DNA of 64,000 nucleotides, from assembly GCA_015179045.1 (NCBI GenBank), contig WHUZ01000131.1, positions 56,973-120,972 on the forward strand. Reading direction: 5' to 3'. Shown here piece after piece: positions 8,549 through 18,084 of the stretch. Numbering within the stretch: the stretch's first letter is position 1; each line of letters starts with the position of its first letter. The DNA comes from Kalaharituber pfeilii (Eukaryota > Ascomycota > Pezizomycetes > Pezizales > Pezizaceae). The notes under the pieces were generated by a model, which was not told the origin of the DNA, searched no databases, and saw only the letters and a program-made list of their open reading frames with translations. Both the position numbers and the translations under genes were made by a program.

Positions 8549-10399
8549 GAGGGAGGATCACTAGGGGTAGTAATTAAATCAAATGATTATCCTAGCTCTG
8601 AATCCTCCGTATATTTTCCATATCACGTGACGTCCCGCAGTGACCATCCCGCAGAAATTGACCCAGGCCCGCTTCAGGCCGAAGGTTGGGCCCGCTGGCT
8701 AAAGAACCACCCAGACCGCTATTATGTTAATACACTCATAAGAATAATCCAATATGGGGCCAAGATAGGCTACACCGGGCCAGCCCAGCAGATCTTAAGC
8801 AAAAACCTCCCATCCGCAAACGACGCCCCACAGGTCCTTACGAAAGACCTCCAAGAGCAGATTTCCCATGGACGGGTTGGTCAGGTCGCAGTACTACCAG
8901 AGAATTTTATCTCCTCCCCCCTAGGCCTTGTCCCAAAAGCTGATGGAGGCTGGCGGAGGATACACCACCTATCACACCCACATGGCAACTCAGTCAACGA
9001 CCACATACCACCCTCGTGGGGCACCCTCGTATATGTCAAGTTTGACGAAGCACTTGCGGCAGTGGCAAAAAAAGGGAAGGGTGCCATTCTGGTAAAACGA
9101 GATTTAGCCAATGCATTCCGCCACATCCCAGTGTCCCCCGAGGACTGGTGGCTACTAGGCTTCTCCTGGGAAGGAAGCTGGTGGTATGACAAGTACCTAC
9201 CATTCGGCCTCCGGACCTCGCCCTTCGTTTTTGATCTATTCGCAAAAGGGCTACGATGGATCCTGGAAAACGAGAAAGGCTGGGAGGACATACTCCAATA
9301 CCTAGACGACTTCTTAAAGGTGCTAGATCCACATGCGGATGCAAGTCAGTATGAGCAAGATTTCGCACAAATCTGCCGGGATCTCGGATTCGAAATCAAG
9401 GAGTCCAAAAGCCTACGGTCGACAGTAGCCGAATTCCTAGGAATTCTAATAGACACGAATGCCATGCAAGCACGCCTGCCATCAGATAAGCACGCAAAGG
9501 CACTCCTACTCCTGAGGCTCTACCTCAAACGCCGGTCACTAACCCTACTCGAACTTCAATCGTTAACGGGTTTCCTATCGTTCGCGGCAAAAGTGGTACC
9601 TATGGGCCGTACCTTCCTGAGACGCCTATATAATGCGCTTTCATCTTACTCCGCACCTAATCGAAGGTGCCATATCACCGCCGACATGCGAGCAGATCTG
9701 CACTGGTGGCTAAATTTCCTCCCATCCTGGGACGGAGTGTCAATTATTCACGCCAATCGGCGAGAATTCGCTCTTTGGACTGACGCCTCAGGACGTAAAG
9801 GAATTGGGGGGTATTACCTACCAAAAGAGGGAGACTCAATGTATGACCTCACGACTATTCCACTGGAAAACGCCTTTTCCACGAGAGTGCCTCGCAGGCA
9901 TCGGGACAAGCACATAAACTTCAAGGAGATGGCCGCAGTCCTCCACTCCCTCCGGCGTTGGGGAAAAATATGGCATGGTGCTCGCGTGCACATCCACAAT
10001 GACAACACCGCAGTGGTAAATGGCCTCGCTAGGCGAACAATGAAAGGGGCCGCAATGGACCCCCTCCGGAAAATCACTCTTCTGAGTGCAAAGGAGGATA
10101 TTGAGTTGATTGTTCATTGGATACCCACAGGGGAAAACACACTAGCAGATGCTTTATCCCGGTTCGAGTTCAAGAAAGTAGCTAACCTTGCACCACAGCT
10201 GTCCAGGTTACAGACGCCCAAGTCACATATGACCCACCAGAGTCATGGTACAACGACGTTCCAGACCTCCCGCGACGAGCAGCCAGATACCTCTGGTGGG
10301 GACTCTCAGCAACCACCAGACGAACATACCATACCGCGAGACGGGAATATGCACTCTTTTGCGCCCTCTCCGGTGCCAACTGTTGAACCGACGGTGTAA
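8543..10399 (+). CDS. pol: DIRS reverse transcriptase-RNase H
   Basis: Read in the gag frame through the TAG. RT motifs in order: LVPKADGGWRRIHHLS, ILVKRDLANAFRHIPV, LPFGLRTSPFVFDLF and QYLDDFL with the catalytic Asp pair. RNase H follows: EFALWTDASG, HINFKEMAAVLHSL, VHIHNDNTAVV and NTLADALSRF. The last ~75 codons overlap the recombinase frame and probably do not belong to a domain. It copies the element RNA to cDNA, RNase H removing the RNA. No ATG precedes the RT domain, so it is probably made as a gag fusion. The reading frame is intact. Confidence 0.85.
   Translation, partial: QLEGGSLGVVIKSNDYPSSESSVYFPYHVTSRSDHPAEIDPGPLQAEGWARWLKNHPDRYYVNTLIRIIQYGAKIGYTGPAQQILSKNLPSANDAPQVLTKDLQEQISHGRVGQVAVLPENFISSPLGLVPKADGGWRRIHHLSHPHGNSVNDHIPPSWGTLVYVKFDEALAAVAKKGKGAILVKRDLANAFRHIPVSPEDWWLLGFSWEGSWWYDKYLPFGLRTSPFVFDLFAKGLRWILENEKGWEDILQYLDDFLKVLDPHADASQYEQDFAQICRDLGFEIKESKSLRSTVAEFLGILIDTNAMQARLPSDKHAKALLLLRLYLKRRSLTLLELQSLTGFLSFAAKVVPMGRTFLRRLYNALSSYSAPNRRCHITADMRADLHWWLNFLPSWDGVSIIHANRREFALWTDASGRKGIGGYYLPKEGDSMYDLTTIPLENAFSTRVPRRHRDKHINFKEMAAVLHSLRRWGKIWHGARVHIHNDNTAVVNGLARRTMKGAAMDPLRKITLLSAKEDIELIVHWIPTGENTLADALSRFEFKKVANLAPQLSRLQTPKSHMTHQSHGTTTFQTSRDEQPDTSGGDSQQPPDEHTIPRDGNMHSFAPSPVPTVEPTV
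10182..10380 (+). pseudogene. DIRS tyrosine recombinase, N-terminal part, cut by Copia
   Basis: In the -1 frame relative to RT-RNase H, open from about 10180, with residues YDPPESWYNDVPDLP, RYLWWGLSATTRRTY and EYALFCALSGAN. This is the start of the core-binding region of a DIRS recombinase. There is no ATG in the segment, so expression would need a -1 shift or splicing from the RT frame. Copia sequence begins directly after GCCAAC at 10380; the protein continues at 13442. Confidence 0.7.
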
Positions 10400-10610
10400 T
10401 CCTAGCACCGACACGGAGGAATTATAGGCCGGCGGGAGGAATTATAGGCCGGCGGGTTGACTGATGGTTGACTGTGGCGTGTGAAAAGTTTTTACTGTGG
10501 CAATTGTGAAGGTCGCTGTGAAGGACATATAAGTCACGGGTCCTGTGCATACTGGAGACTTCTTCTGTAATGAATTAATCAATTCTCTCCGCTCGAAAGC
10601 GTGACTTCTT
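10381..10610 (+). repeat. Copia 5' LTR
   Basis: Begins TGTTGA directly at the DIRS junction and ends just before the primer site; the exact last base is uncertain because a canonical CA is not seen. It contains two adjacent 20-bp copies of GGAATTATAGGCCGGCGG at about 10415-10454 and a TATA-like CATATAAG near 10528. Confidence 0.65.
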
Positions 10611-10612
10611 GA

Positions 10613-10626
10613 GGTTATGAGCCCGG
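10613..10626 (+). promoter_or_regulatory. Copia primer-binding site, initiator tRNA-Met half-molecule type
   Basis: GGTTATGAGCCCGG is complementary to the anticodon arm (GCUCAUAACC) of initiator tRNA-Met. Many Copia elements prime from this tRNA cut in the anticodon loop. Confidence 0.7.
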
Positions 10627-10656
10627 AGCTTCACTAGCCAAACACGTTACCTATTT

Positions 10657-10848
10657 ATCACTCGTCGCTCATCGGAGCATATCACTCGTCGCTCATCGGA
10701 GCCTATCACTCGTCGCTCATCGGAGCCTATCACTCGTCGCTCATCGGAGCTTATCACTCGTCGCTCATCGGAGCTTATCACTCGTCGCTCATCGTCACTC
10801 ATCAATCGTCGCTCATCGGAGCCCATTACTCGTCAAGCTCATCATTTG
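10657..10848 (+). repeat. 24-bp tandem repeat in the Copia leader, about 7-8 copies
   Basis: ATCACTCGTCGCTCATCGGAGC units start at 10657, 10681, 10705, 10729, 10753, 10777 and 10801, then decay. It lies between the primer site and the gag start, where packaging signals are usual. Confidence 0.95.
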
Positions 10849-10860
10849 CTGCTTACCACT

Positions 10861-11769
10861 ATGTCGTCAGAAGGCGCCTCCTCCTCTTCTTTCTCTATAG
10901 CGAAATCCACGTCAACTCTCGACATTTCCGAAGTACTGAAAATCACCCCTCGCATCTCCAAAAAGTTGTCAAATGAAGATAACTATCCTGCGTGGGCCAT
11001 TGAGGCCACGCGCCAGCTTCGGAGACAGAAGCTGCTTCAAATAGTAACTGGAAACGAAATCGAACCACCCTCCAACTCAACAGATCTCGCTTTATGGCAG
11101 GATAAAAGCGATAAAGCACTAGACTATATTATGGAAAGCTGTGAAGAAGAGCCACAACTAATGATAAGAGGAGCATCAACAGCAGCGGAAGCTTGGAAGA
11201 TCCTCAAAGAAACTTACGAAGGAAGAACTAGAACCCATCTCGCTGCTCTGTTTTTTAATGTGGTACAATTACGGTTTGATGATCGAAAATTGACGATTAC
11301 TGACCATATCATGGCCTTCGAATCCCATTGGCTTAAGTTAGCTACCAGTGTCGCCAGTGTCACCGCTGGCACTACATCGCTAGCAGCTGGAATTAAGAAC
11401 TTCACAATCACTGATTCCTGGAAGGCGACCGCATTACTCAACACTCTTCCTAAAATTCAACCCTATATCAATATTATCGACAATATTACAACCAAGGAAG
11501 ACGTACCAACATATTCGAATGTGGTTCTCAGACTCAAGGAAATTTCGCGACCTACTAGCAAAAAGCACAACTCTAAGGATGAACCTGAACCGGCAGCTGC
11601 CTTTGTCACTACCAGGATACCATGTGGATTTTGTAAGGCTCGAGGCTTCCCAGGCACATCGCATACCGAATCAGAGTGTCGAACCAAGAAGAGAGAGCAA
11701 ACCGAACTTCCAAGCAAGCAAATACAACTGAATCAACTAGTACCGAAACGAACACTACAGAATGGCTAA
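10861..11769 (+). CDS. gag: Copia gag polyprotein region
   Basis: Start at ATG 10861 (MSSEGASSSS). An upstream in-frame codon at 10846 is not ATG. The UBN2-type gag core runs over about residues 30-235 (LSNEDNYPAWAIEATRQL, AAEAWKILKETYEGRTRT, LLNTLPKIQPYINII). A CX2CX9HX4C knuckle (CGFCKARG to SEC) lies near the C-terminus. The protease frame begins before the gag stop, one base back, so pol would be reached by a -1 shift or the shift is an indel in a once single ORF. No obvious slippery heptamer is seen. Confidence 0.8.
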   Translation: MSSEGASSSSFSIAKSTSTLDISEVLKITPRISKKLSNEDNYPAWAIEATRQLRRQKLLQIVTGNEIEPPSNSTDLALWQDKSDKALDYIMESCEEEPQLMIRGASTAAEAWKILKETYEGRTRTHLAALFFNVVQLRFDDRKLTITDHIMAFESHWLKLATSVASVTAGTTSLAAGIKNFTITDSWKATALLNTLPKIQPYINIIDNITTKEDVPTYSNVVLRLKEISRPTSKKHNSKDEPEPAAAFVTTRIPCGFCKARGFPGTSHTESECRTKKREQTELPSKQIQLNQLVPKRTLQNG

Positions 11770-13440
11770 ACTTTGCCTTTAATACCGAAGCCAGTACTAC
11801 TGTAACTACCACCTCCGAAGCTGCATGGGCTCTCGATTCAGCATGTTCTCAACATATGACGCCCTACCTAGAAGACCTCATTGATGCGCAACCTCATATA
11901 GAGCCTATTAAAAGCTCAGCAGGAACTAGGATGTACTCATCTCATATTGGGACAGTATCAGTGGCCGGACTTTGGCTAAATAATGTGCTTGTTGTGCCAG
12001 AGTTATCACGGAGACTTGTGAGCTTAGGGGTACTTGAAAACGAGGGGGCAGAAATGCACATAGGAAAAGCTGGCAGGAAAATATCTCTTAAAGGCATAGA
12101 ATGCAAGCTTAGGAAGGAAGGAAATCTATACATGTTCGAGAATAAGGTAGAAGAAGCACATGCAAGTATGAGTGAATGGCATGAAAGGTACGGCCATCTC
12201 CCCCTATCCGCTTTCAAGAACATTCAAGAAGCTCCATCATCTCTCCACACTTCCCAACTACAATGCGAAGCCTGCATGAAAGGAAAGATGAGCAAGCCTC
12301 CATCCCCTGCCCAGGAGTCGATCAGAACGACATCTATAGGTGAACTTATTCATTCAGATGTTTGTGGACCACTTCCGATTCAGAGCCTCAATAACTGTCG
12401 GTACTTCGTCACCCTTATTGATGATTATTCTCGACTGTGCATCGCCAAATCGATTCCAAACAAAGGAGTTGCTGCTGAAACACTTCAGTTGATGATTCAA
12501 CAATTCACTACCATGACTGGGAAACCAATAAGGGCCTTGAGGACAGATCATGGAGGAGAGTTCAAGTCGAAAACTTTCCTTCAATGGCTTGAACAGCAAG
12601 GCATTATCAGCCACCCCACAGTTCCCTATCACAGTGAGACAAACGCTGTAGCTGAAAGACTGAACAGAACACTTATGGACTTAGTCAGGACCAATTTGCA
12701 TGGGAGTGGAATGCCTAAGAATACATGGAATCTAGCCTTGGAGTACTCGGTTTTTGTCAAGAATAGAATTCCGCACCGGTCATTGAAAGGCAAGTCGCCA
12801 CTTGAGGTCGCAGTACCTGGTATCAATATTCAGGCGCAAAGACAGCAGTTCAGACCGTTTGGAGAGAAAGTGTTCGCCCATACATACACAGACAACAAAC
12901 TAGGTGATAAGGCAATGGTGGCACGGATAGTAGGATTTACACCAACATATGGGGTATACAAAGTCATTTTACCAGATAGACGAGTTACCCTGGCTAAGAA
13001 TCCTAAACCCCGAAAAGAATCACAAGTAACATCTCTAATAGACCCTTCAATCGAACTTTCAGTACCCAAACCAGTCCAAATACCTATTGATTCGGCAACT
13101 ATGCCAGGTCAGTTCCCTCAAACACCGGCAAAGCAGGTCTCTCAAGAATCAACAACCGGGGTAGCGAGAAGTACGGCGAAACCGGTGACTCAGTTGAGAC
13201 TACCACCACCACCATCATCAAGCCAACCTATGAATTTGCCAGAGCAATCAGAACCTTGGTGGCAAAAGTATGGTGATACCTTCCCGGAAGCAGCAAGACA
13301 ACGAGCGGCAGAATTCCAGCTACAACAAGAGTTCCAAGCGTCAAAATCTATAAGTGATGAGAGGCCGACCAGAGTCCCAAAACCAATCAAACGATTTGAC
13401 CCCTCGGACCCCTCCACCTATGTAACAGAAGCGTGTCTGA
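11676..13440 (+). CDS. pol: Copia protease-integrase, truncated before RT
   Basis: No ATG at its start; it is the continuation of gag in the -1 frame. Retropepsin motif WALDSACSQHM; pre-integrase zinc domain with WHERYGHLP and CEACMKGK; DDE integrase core with LIHSDVCGPL, FVTLIDDYSR, LRTDHGGEF and ETNAVAERLNRTLMD; then the C-terminal GKSPLEV and basic linker ending RFDPSDPSTYVTEA. RT and RNase H should follow but the sequence passes into DIRS at 13440. Apart from this deletion the frame is open. Confidence 0.85.
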
Positions 13441-13441
13441 C

Positions 13442-14218
13442 AACCCCTTCCCCGCAACTGCAGTGATGCTCTGTGAGTGGGTCGCCTCTCTAGCAGGAAA
13501 AGTCAAAACAGAGACTATGAAGCTATACCTCACTGGACTGCGGTCCCTGCATGTGGACCTAGGCCACTCAGTCGAAGCCTTCCAGGACCTGAGGCTCCAA
13601 AGGATATTAAGGGGTATCAAACGTTTTCATGGGGAAACCCCGGCACGTCGAGAGAGACTACCCATTACGAGGGACCTCCTCCTCCGGATAGTGGACCAGT
13701 TCGGCCGATCACTGGACGATATAGCATTACATGCTGCCTTTTGCTTAGCCTTCGCAGGGTTCTTACGGGTTGGAGAATTCACCTGGTCAACCTGGGAGCA
13801 GGACGCCCCACAATGGCACCTCACCCGCAGGTCCATCCAATTCGCGGAGTCACGGGTATACGTGACTCTGCCGGCAACTAGAGATGCGGCATGCCCGGTA
13901 ACCTCCCTCCAACGGCTGTACCAGCTGGCACCAGCAGCACCAGAAGCCCCACTCTTTTCTCGTCAAAACGGGCTTCCATTTACACGGGATCATGTGGTGA
14001 ATACACTCCGCCGTATACTGGGTCAGCTAGGCATAGGTGGCCAGTACTCAGGCCACTCCTTCCGTAGAGGGGCTGCAACCTCAGCGCAGAGGGCAGGGCT
14101 ATCGAAGGAAGAGATTCAGCTGCTAGGAAGATGGAAATCAGAGGCATACCAGCGGTATATCGAGGTCCATCCGGAGCACGTTTTCCAACTCGCACGGCGA
14201 CTGCATCACCCTCAGTAG
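13442..14218 (+). pseudogene. DIRS tyrosine recombinase, C-terminal part with catalytic domain
   Basis: About 258 codons: core-binding region (LCEWVASLAGKVKTETMK, LTGLRSLHVDLG) then the catalytic domain with the first Arg in FLRVGEFTW, the HXXR box in GHSFRRGAAT, and the nucleophile region LLGRWKSEAYQRYIEV. The expected R, H-R and Y residues are present. It would join the cDNA circle to the genome by strand exchange, which explains the absence of a DDE integrase. It is separated from its N-terminal part by the Copia insertion, so it is not functional as it stands. Confidence 0.8.
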
Positions 14219-14286
14219 CTCCCTGCCACCGCACAGCGGCAGTGAGCACCTTTGGGGTCCGGTTTGGGGGTCCTTCGGTTTGCCCC

Positions 14287-14316
14287 TGCTTAGTCAGCGA
14301 AACGACTGACTAAGCA
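14287..14316 (+). other. 11-bp perfect hairpin downstream of the DIRS recombinase
   Basis: TGCTTAGTCAG and CTGACTAAGCA flank an 8-base loop. It lies 70 bp after the recombinase stop, near the probable 3' end of the DIRS element, so it may be part of its terminal or internal complementary region; a termination role is also possible. From about 14340 to 14880 I see no gene, only AT-richer sequence of the outer TIR unit. Confidence 0.6.
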
Positions 14317-14962
14317 TGGGCATTAGGGGCTACAAACCCCTTGAGCCGATTTCCGCAACCTAAAGAGCATGGATAGGACGCCTCCTCATTTGTTTTCCTT
14401 GTCTTTTTCTGTCATGTATTCCACATAGCAATTCATGTTTGTTTCGAATCGAAGTAGCCGAGGACCATTAGTGGGCACTTCGTTGCTTCTTGTTCCATGT
14501 TCCGAGATTAATTGCTAACCACTTACCACTTTATTTCAAAATACCTGACTAAGTAGATACAGCTACTGGTCAGCTTAAAATAATAAATCAGATACCTTGG
14601 ATATCAAAGTTAAGTTAAAGTACAGTAATCTTACCAATTCATCTGAAAGATGTTTATCGAATTCATTCAACTTTTCTTTAGCATATTTTGGTTCTAGTCA
14701 ATGTTTACATATTTGATGCTTCTCAGGCACACTCAAGGCCTGACATTTTTCTAGATTTCATGACGATGCATATTGATGTCTTTGGCTGGGTGTGAAACAA
14801 GTTGATGTTTACTTCATTCATCTCCTATTTCAATAATTATTTGAATTTACAAAATTTTATCACCCCCCTGTCTGCCAAGCATTTTATTCTATACCGGAAC
14901 CTTGCTATACCGGACGAAAAGTGCCAGATTTTAGGGATCCAGTATAGCAAGGGTAGACTGTA

Positions 14963-15700
14963 CGTCGAAAATGACCTTATCATGCCCATGGAAAATACGC
15001 CATTGCATGCGTGTTACTGTAAATGGGTCGAAAACTGACTCATCGTGCGTGTGTGGGATCGGCCATTTTGTGCATGCAAAATGCGTCAAAAATGCCCTCG
15101 TCACGCATATAAGCCATTTTACGCATAATAAATACGTCAGAAAATTGCCTCCTCGCGCATGTGTGGAATAGGCCATTTTGCGCATGTTAAATACGTCGCA
15201 AATTGGCTCTCTGTGCATGTGTAAAATTGGCCATTTCGCACAGTTCAAATACGTCGAAAACGCCCTCCTCCCGCATGTGTAAAATAGGCCGTTTTGTGCA
15301 AGTTAAATACGTCCGAGAAGCGTATATATGAAAGAGGCCATGTTGCGCATATTAAGTATGTTGAAAACAGGTTTCTTGTATATATATAAAGTAGGTCACT
15401 TTCTGCATGTTATATACGTCGAGAACAACCTCACCGTACATGTATAAATAACCCTTTTGCACTTGTTAAATAAGTCAGAAAATTGGCCCAACACGTATAT
15501 ATAAAATAGCCCATTTTACGCATGTTCAATACATCGAAAACTGCTCCTCGCCGATCTATAAAATAGCCCCATTTTTCCCATGTTAAATACGTCGAAAACC
15601 GGCTCCTCGCGCATGTATGGAATAGGCCACTGTGCGCATATTGAATACGTCGAAAATTGGCTCCTCGCCCATGTAGAAAATAGGCTGACAACTGTGCGAG
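14963..15700. repeat. 58-bp satellite family A, main array
   Basis: About twelve degenerate units of CGTCGAAAA...CTCCTCGCGCATGT...ATAGGCCATTTTGCG...ATGTTAAATA. The short open frames on both strands follow the repeat period. Homogeneity is low, so the array is old. Confidence 0.85.
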
Positions 15701-15974
15701 CTGAAGGTGAGTTGTAGAGGTTGGTGAAGGTTCTGGAGGGCGTTTCCAGAGCGTTGATGGCTGTTTCTTTGGGGGAAGGTGTCTAAATGATCGTTTTTGG
15801 TAAATATTTAGAGGTCGCCGCGACCGTCGGGACGAGGGGCGTCGTCTGTCGTTTTTTCCGCTTGTCGCTAGCTGTCCTGTGGGTCCAGACACGGCCTCGG
15901 TCACGTGATGTTGGACCTGCCGTTGTAGAGGTGTGTGGCTTGGAAATATGATGTATTCTGATAACAACTGCCAC

Positions 15975-17560
15975 GGCTACCGACCTCCCCCACACTCCTG
16001 CTCCCACCTTGCTGTCCTCGATCTTGCTGCCGTCGGAGAAAAGGACTGCCCTTTTTCTTCCGGCTTCCCCGATCGCGGCTTCCCACTCCCCCCTCGTCTC
16101 CACATCTCCTTTCCGCCTCTCCACCACTTCCACCTCCACCTTCTCACACCCCCCTCCCCACGAGATCTCCTCCCCCTCCTCCGAGAACCTCGCCCACTGA
16201 CCTTGCCAGCGGTCCAGCACTGCTTCATACCCCTCATTCTCGACCACCGCCCACTGCACCCCCCAGTCTCTCCAGTTTCTCGCCTCCTCTCTCTCCTCAC
16301 TCCCTCCGAAGTCGCCCGTGCAAAGCTCCGCCAGCTCTGACGGCGCCTCCACCTCCCGGACGATCGCCCTCGCTTGCGCGCCATCCAGGACCGTCTCCAC
16401 GTCCTCCACTCCACACACCGCACTCACCCTTCCTACCCCCGCTCCTCTCCCTCCTCCAGCCGCCTTCTTCAACACCTGCAGCTGGACTCTCTCCATCTCC
16501 TTCCTCCATTCCTTCTGTCCCCTCCACCCGATCTCGCTTCCCCACATTGCAACCGCCCTCACCATCCCCGTGTAGGCTTGCCTCCAGCTGCGTGGAGACA
16601 TCCCCCAGTTCCGGTTGCCCAGTCCCGAGAGAGCCCCCGCCAGCCTCCGCGCTCGGCTCAGCCTGTTTCGCCAATGTGCGCCAAAGGTCAAGTTCTCATC
16701 GAAGATGACCCCTAACCACTTTAGCATCTCCCCCTCTTTCTTCCACCTCCTTCCCACCCCGAAGGTTATCATCTCCCACTTCGACTCCTGCAGCGGGATC
16801 TGGTCTTCCTCCGCCACCTCCGCCATCGCAACCTTCACTTTCTCCCTGAGCCGCCCCATATCCCAGTACCCGTGCCAGTCTAGGATCGTTGCTGCCAGGT
16901 CGTCAACATACGATGTCACTTCTACCTCCGCCCCCATCGCCACCCCCCTCAGCCTTCTCTCCATCTTCTCAATGGTGGGTGCCATGAAGATGAGGAAGAT
17001 GACCGGTGACAGTGGTGACCCTTGCGGAACCCCCACGTTCGACCTGCCCCTCCCTTTCTCCTCGCCGTCCCACCACACTCCGAACTCCCTGCCTCCCATA
17101 AACTCCTCCAGCCACCTCCGCTTCTTTCTCACCCCCTCGCTCCCCCTCTCCTCAATCCTTCTCAGGACCACCTCCTTCCTCACGATGTTAAAGCCTCCTT
17201 TAACATCCGCCGTCACCCACGCTGCTCTCCCCCCCCTGTGCAGGCACCTCTGCACATTTGTTACCGCCCTCGCCATCGCCTGGATCGCATTCCTCCCCTT
17301 GCGTGCTCCCAGCTGGAGCCTGTGGAAGAGTCGGTCTTCTTTCTGTAGCCTGCTGGCCATGACTTTCTCCCCGATCTTGCCGATACAATTAATCAGGTTG
17401 ATTGGCCTCCACGCTTTCGCCGTCTTGATGTCCTTGCCCGGCTTCGGTATCATGACGACCCTCATCTCTCTCCACTCCGCTGGGGTCCTGTTCCGGATCC
17501 AGTTTTCGGCGATCTCCCTCACTAACTCATCCCCGATGGGAGTAGAGTCCAGATTGCTAT
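15975..17560 (-). mobile_element. Internal LINE fragment with RT domain, lacking its 3' end
   Basis: A 579-codon minus-strand frame (17522-15783). RT motifs: AWRPINLINCIGK, AWVTADVKGGFN, GVPQGSPLSPVIFLI and SYVDDLAA with the active-site Asp pair, then the thumb (LKWLGVIFD, RARRLAGALSGL) and the start of RNase H (LFSDGSK). It breaks off near 15975 into unrelated sequence, before the rest of RNase H, zinc knuckle and tail. Loss of the 3' end is not expected from target-primed insertion, so a later rearrangement is likely. The plus-strand frames over it are shadows. Confidence 0.85.
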
Positions 17561-17670
17561 TACCTAATTTTATTGCTACATATCAAAATTTCCCCTAACA
17601 CCAAAAATATTATTTAAACCCGTTCAGAACAACGTTCAGAGCATCATCCCCTAAACCAAACCTTCTCATC

Positions 17671-18084
17671 ATGGCCCACGCGAAAAAACAATCACTCTCA
17701 CCCACTCACGGGCCTTCAAAATACGACTTGAAATACTTTGATAATACTAACTATGAATCCTGGAATCATGGAAATTTCTCAAAGCATTGGAAAACACGTC
17801 CAGGAAGAAGTACCAGGAAAAGCACTACAAGAGTCTCCAAGAAATTATGCAACGAAGCATGGTACAAGTGCTTGCAACATTTTCGCACTACCGCGAGTGA
17901 CGCACAGAAGGCTACCATTGATACCCTCTTGAACTGTGCTGCTAAGATAAGCGACATCATCAATACGGTTGCATCGTTTGGTCGATTCCTCCATCATTCC
18001 TTGGCACTGTCTGCAGTCCCCTGGTTTGCCTGCATAGACCCCCACTGTAGCTTTTTCTGCACTTTGGGGAAACAGTCTTTGTAG
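17671..18084 (+). CDS. Hypothetical protein, possibly a broken gene start
   Basis: ATG in good context (ATCATGG), 137 codons, rich in Lys, Thr and Ser at the start (MAHAKKQSLSPTHGPSKYDL). I do not recognise it. A neighbouring frame from about 17764 reads more like ordinary protein (SWKFLKALENTSRKKYQ), with TACTAAC just before it, so an intron or a frameshift may lie at 17740-17765. From 18085 to 18605 no further coding signal is seen. Confidence 0.3.
   Translation: MAHAKKQSLSPTHGPSKYDLKYFDNTNYESWNHGNFSKHWKTRPGRSTRKSTTRVSKKLCNEAWYKCLQHFRTTASDAQKATIDTLLNCAAKISDIINTVASFGRFLHHSLALSAVPWFACIDPHCSFFCTLGKQSL

Larger units (their letters stand above)
10381..13440 (+). mobile_element. Copia retrotransposon, 3'-deleted, inserted in the DIRS recombinase
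   Basis: Starts TGTTGAACC as an LTR should, has a half-tRNA primer site, gag, protease and integrase, then stops shortly after the integrase. RT, RNase H and the 3' LTR are absent. The flanks CCAAC (10376-10380) and (A)CAAC (13440-13444) look like a slightly altered 5-bp duplication. Removing the insert restores the recombinase frame around Ala-Asn-Pro-Phe-Pro. The deletion may have ended in the last bases of the 3' LTR. Confidence 0.8.
7200..14340 (+). mobile_element. DIRS-like tyrosine-recombinase retrotransposon, split by Copia
   Basis: Order: gag with CCCH finger, in-frame TAG, RT-RNase H, and a tyrosine recombinase in an overlapping -1 frame. This order, the RNase H type and the recombinase in place of a DDE integrase identify a DIRS-group element. 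Ends are approximate: I could not find its inverted or split direct repeats by eye. A Copia element interrupts the recombinase at 10381-13440. The coding parts outside that insertion look otherwise open. Confidence 0.8.
6608..14960. mobile_element. 8.35-kb pogo/Tc1-like TIR-bounded composite unit
   Basis: The left end begins CAGTCTACCCTTGCTATAC at 6608; the right end finishes with its reverse complement at 14960. Both are flanked by TA (6606-6607 and 14961-14962). Subterminal copies of TTGCTATACCGGAC occur at about 6617, 6700 and 14897, with a shorter match near 14886. No transposase is seen in the parts outside the DIRS element (6608-7200, 14340-14960), so this is a non-autonomous carrier or a transposon whose gene was replaced or lost. 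Flanking satellite becomes continuous when the unit is removed with one TA. Confidence 0.75.

Noticed and set aside
14287..14316. Bacterial-type terminator
   Set aside because: The hairpin has no T-run and the context is fungal; more likely part of the DIRS end.
14963..15700. Regularly spaced 58-bp repeats, CRISPR-like at first sight
   Set aside because: Units are contiguous and degenerate with no unique spacers, and the genome looks fungal.
16615..17598. 327-codon plus-strand frame
   Set aside because: Shadow of the minus-strand LINE RT, which has all RT motifs.
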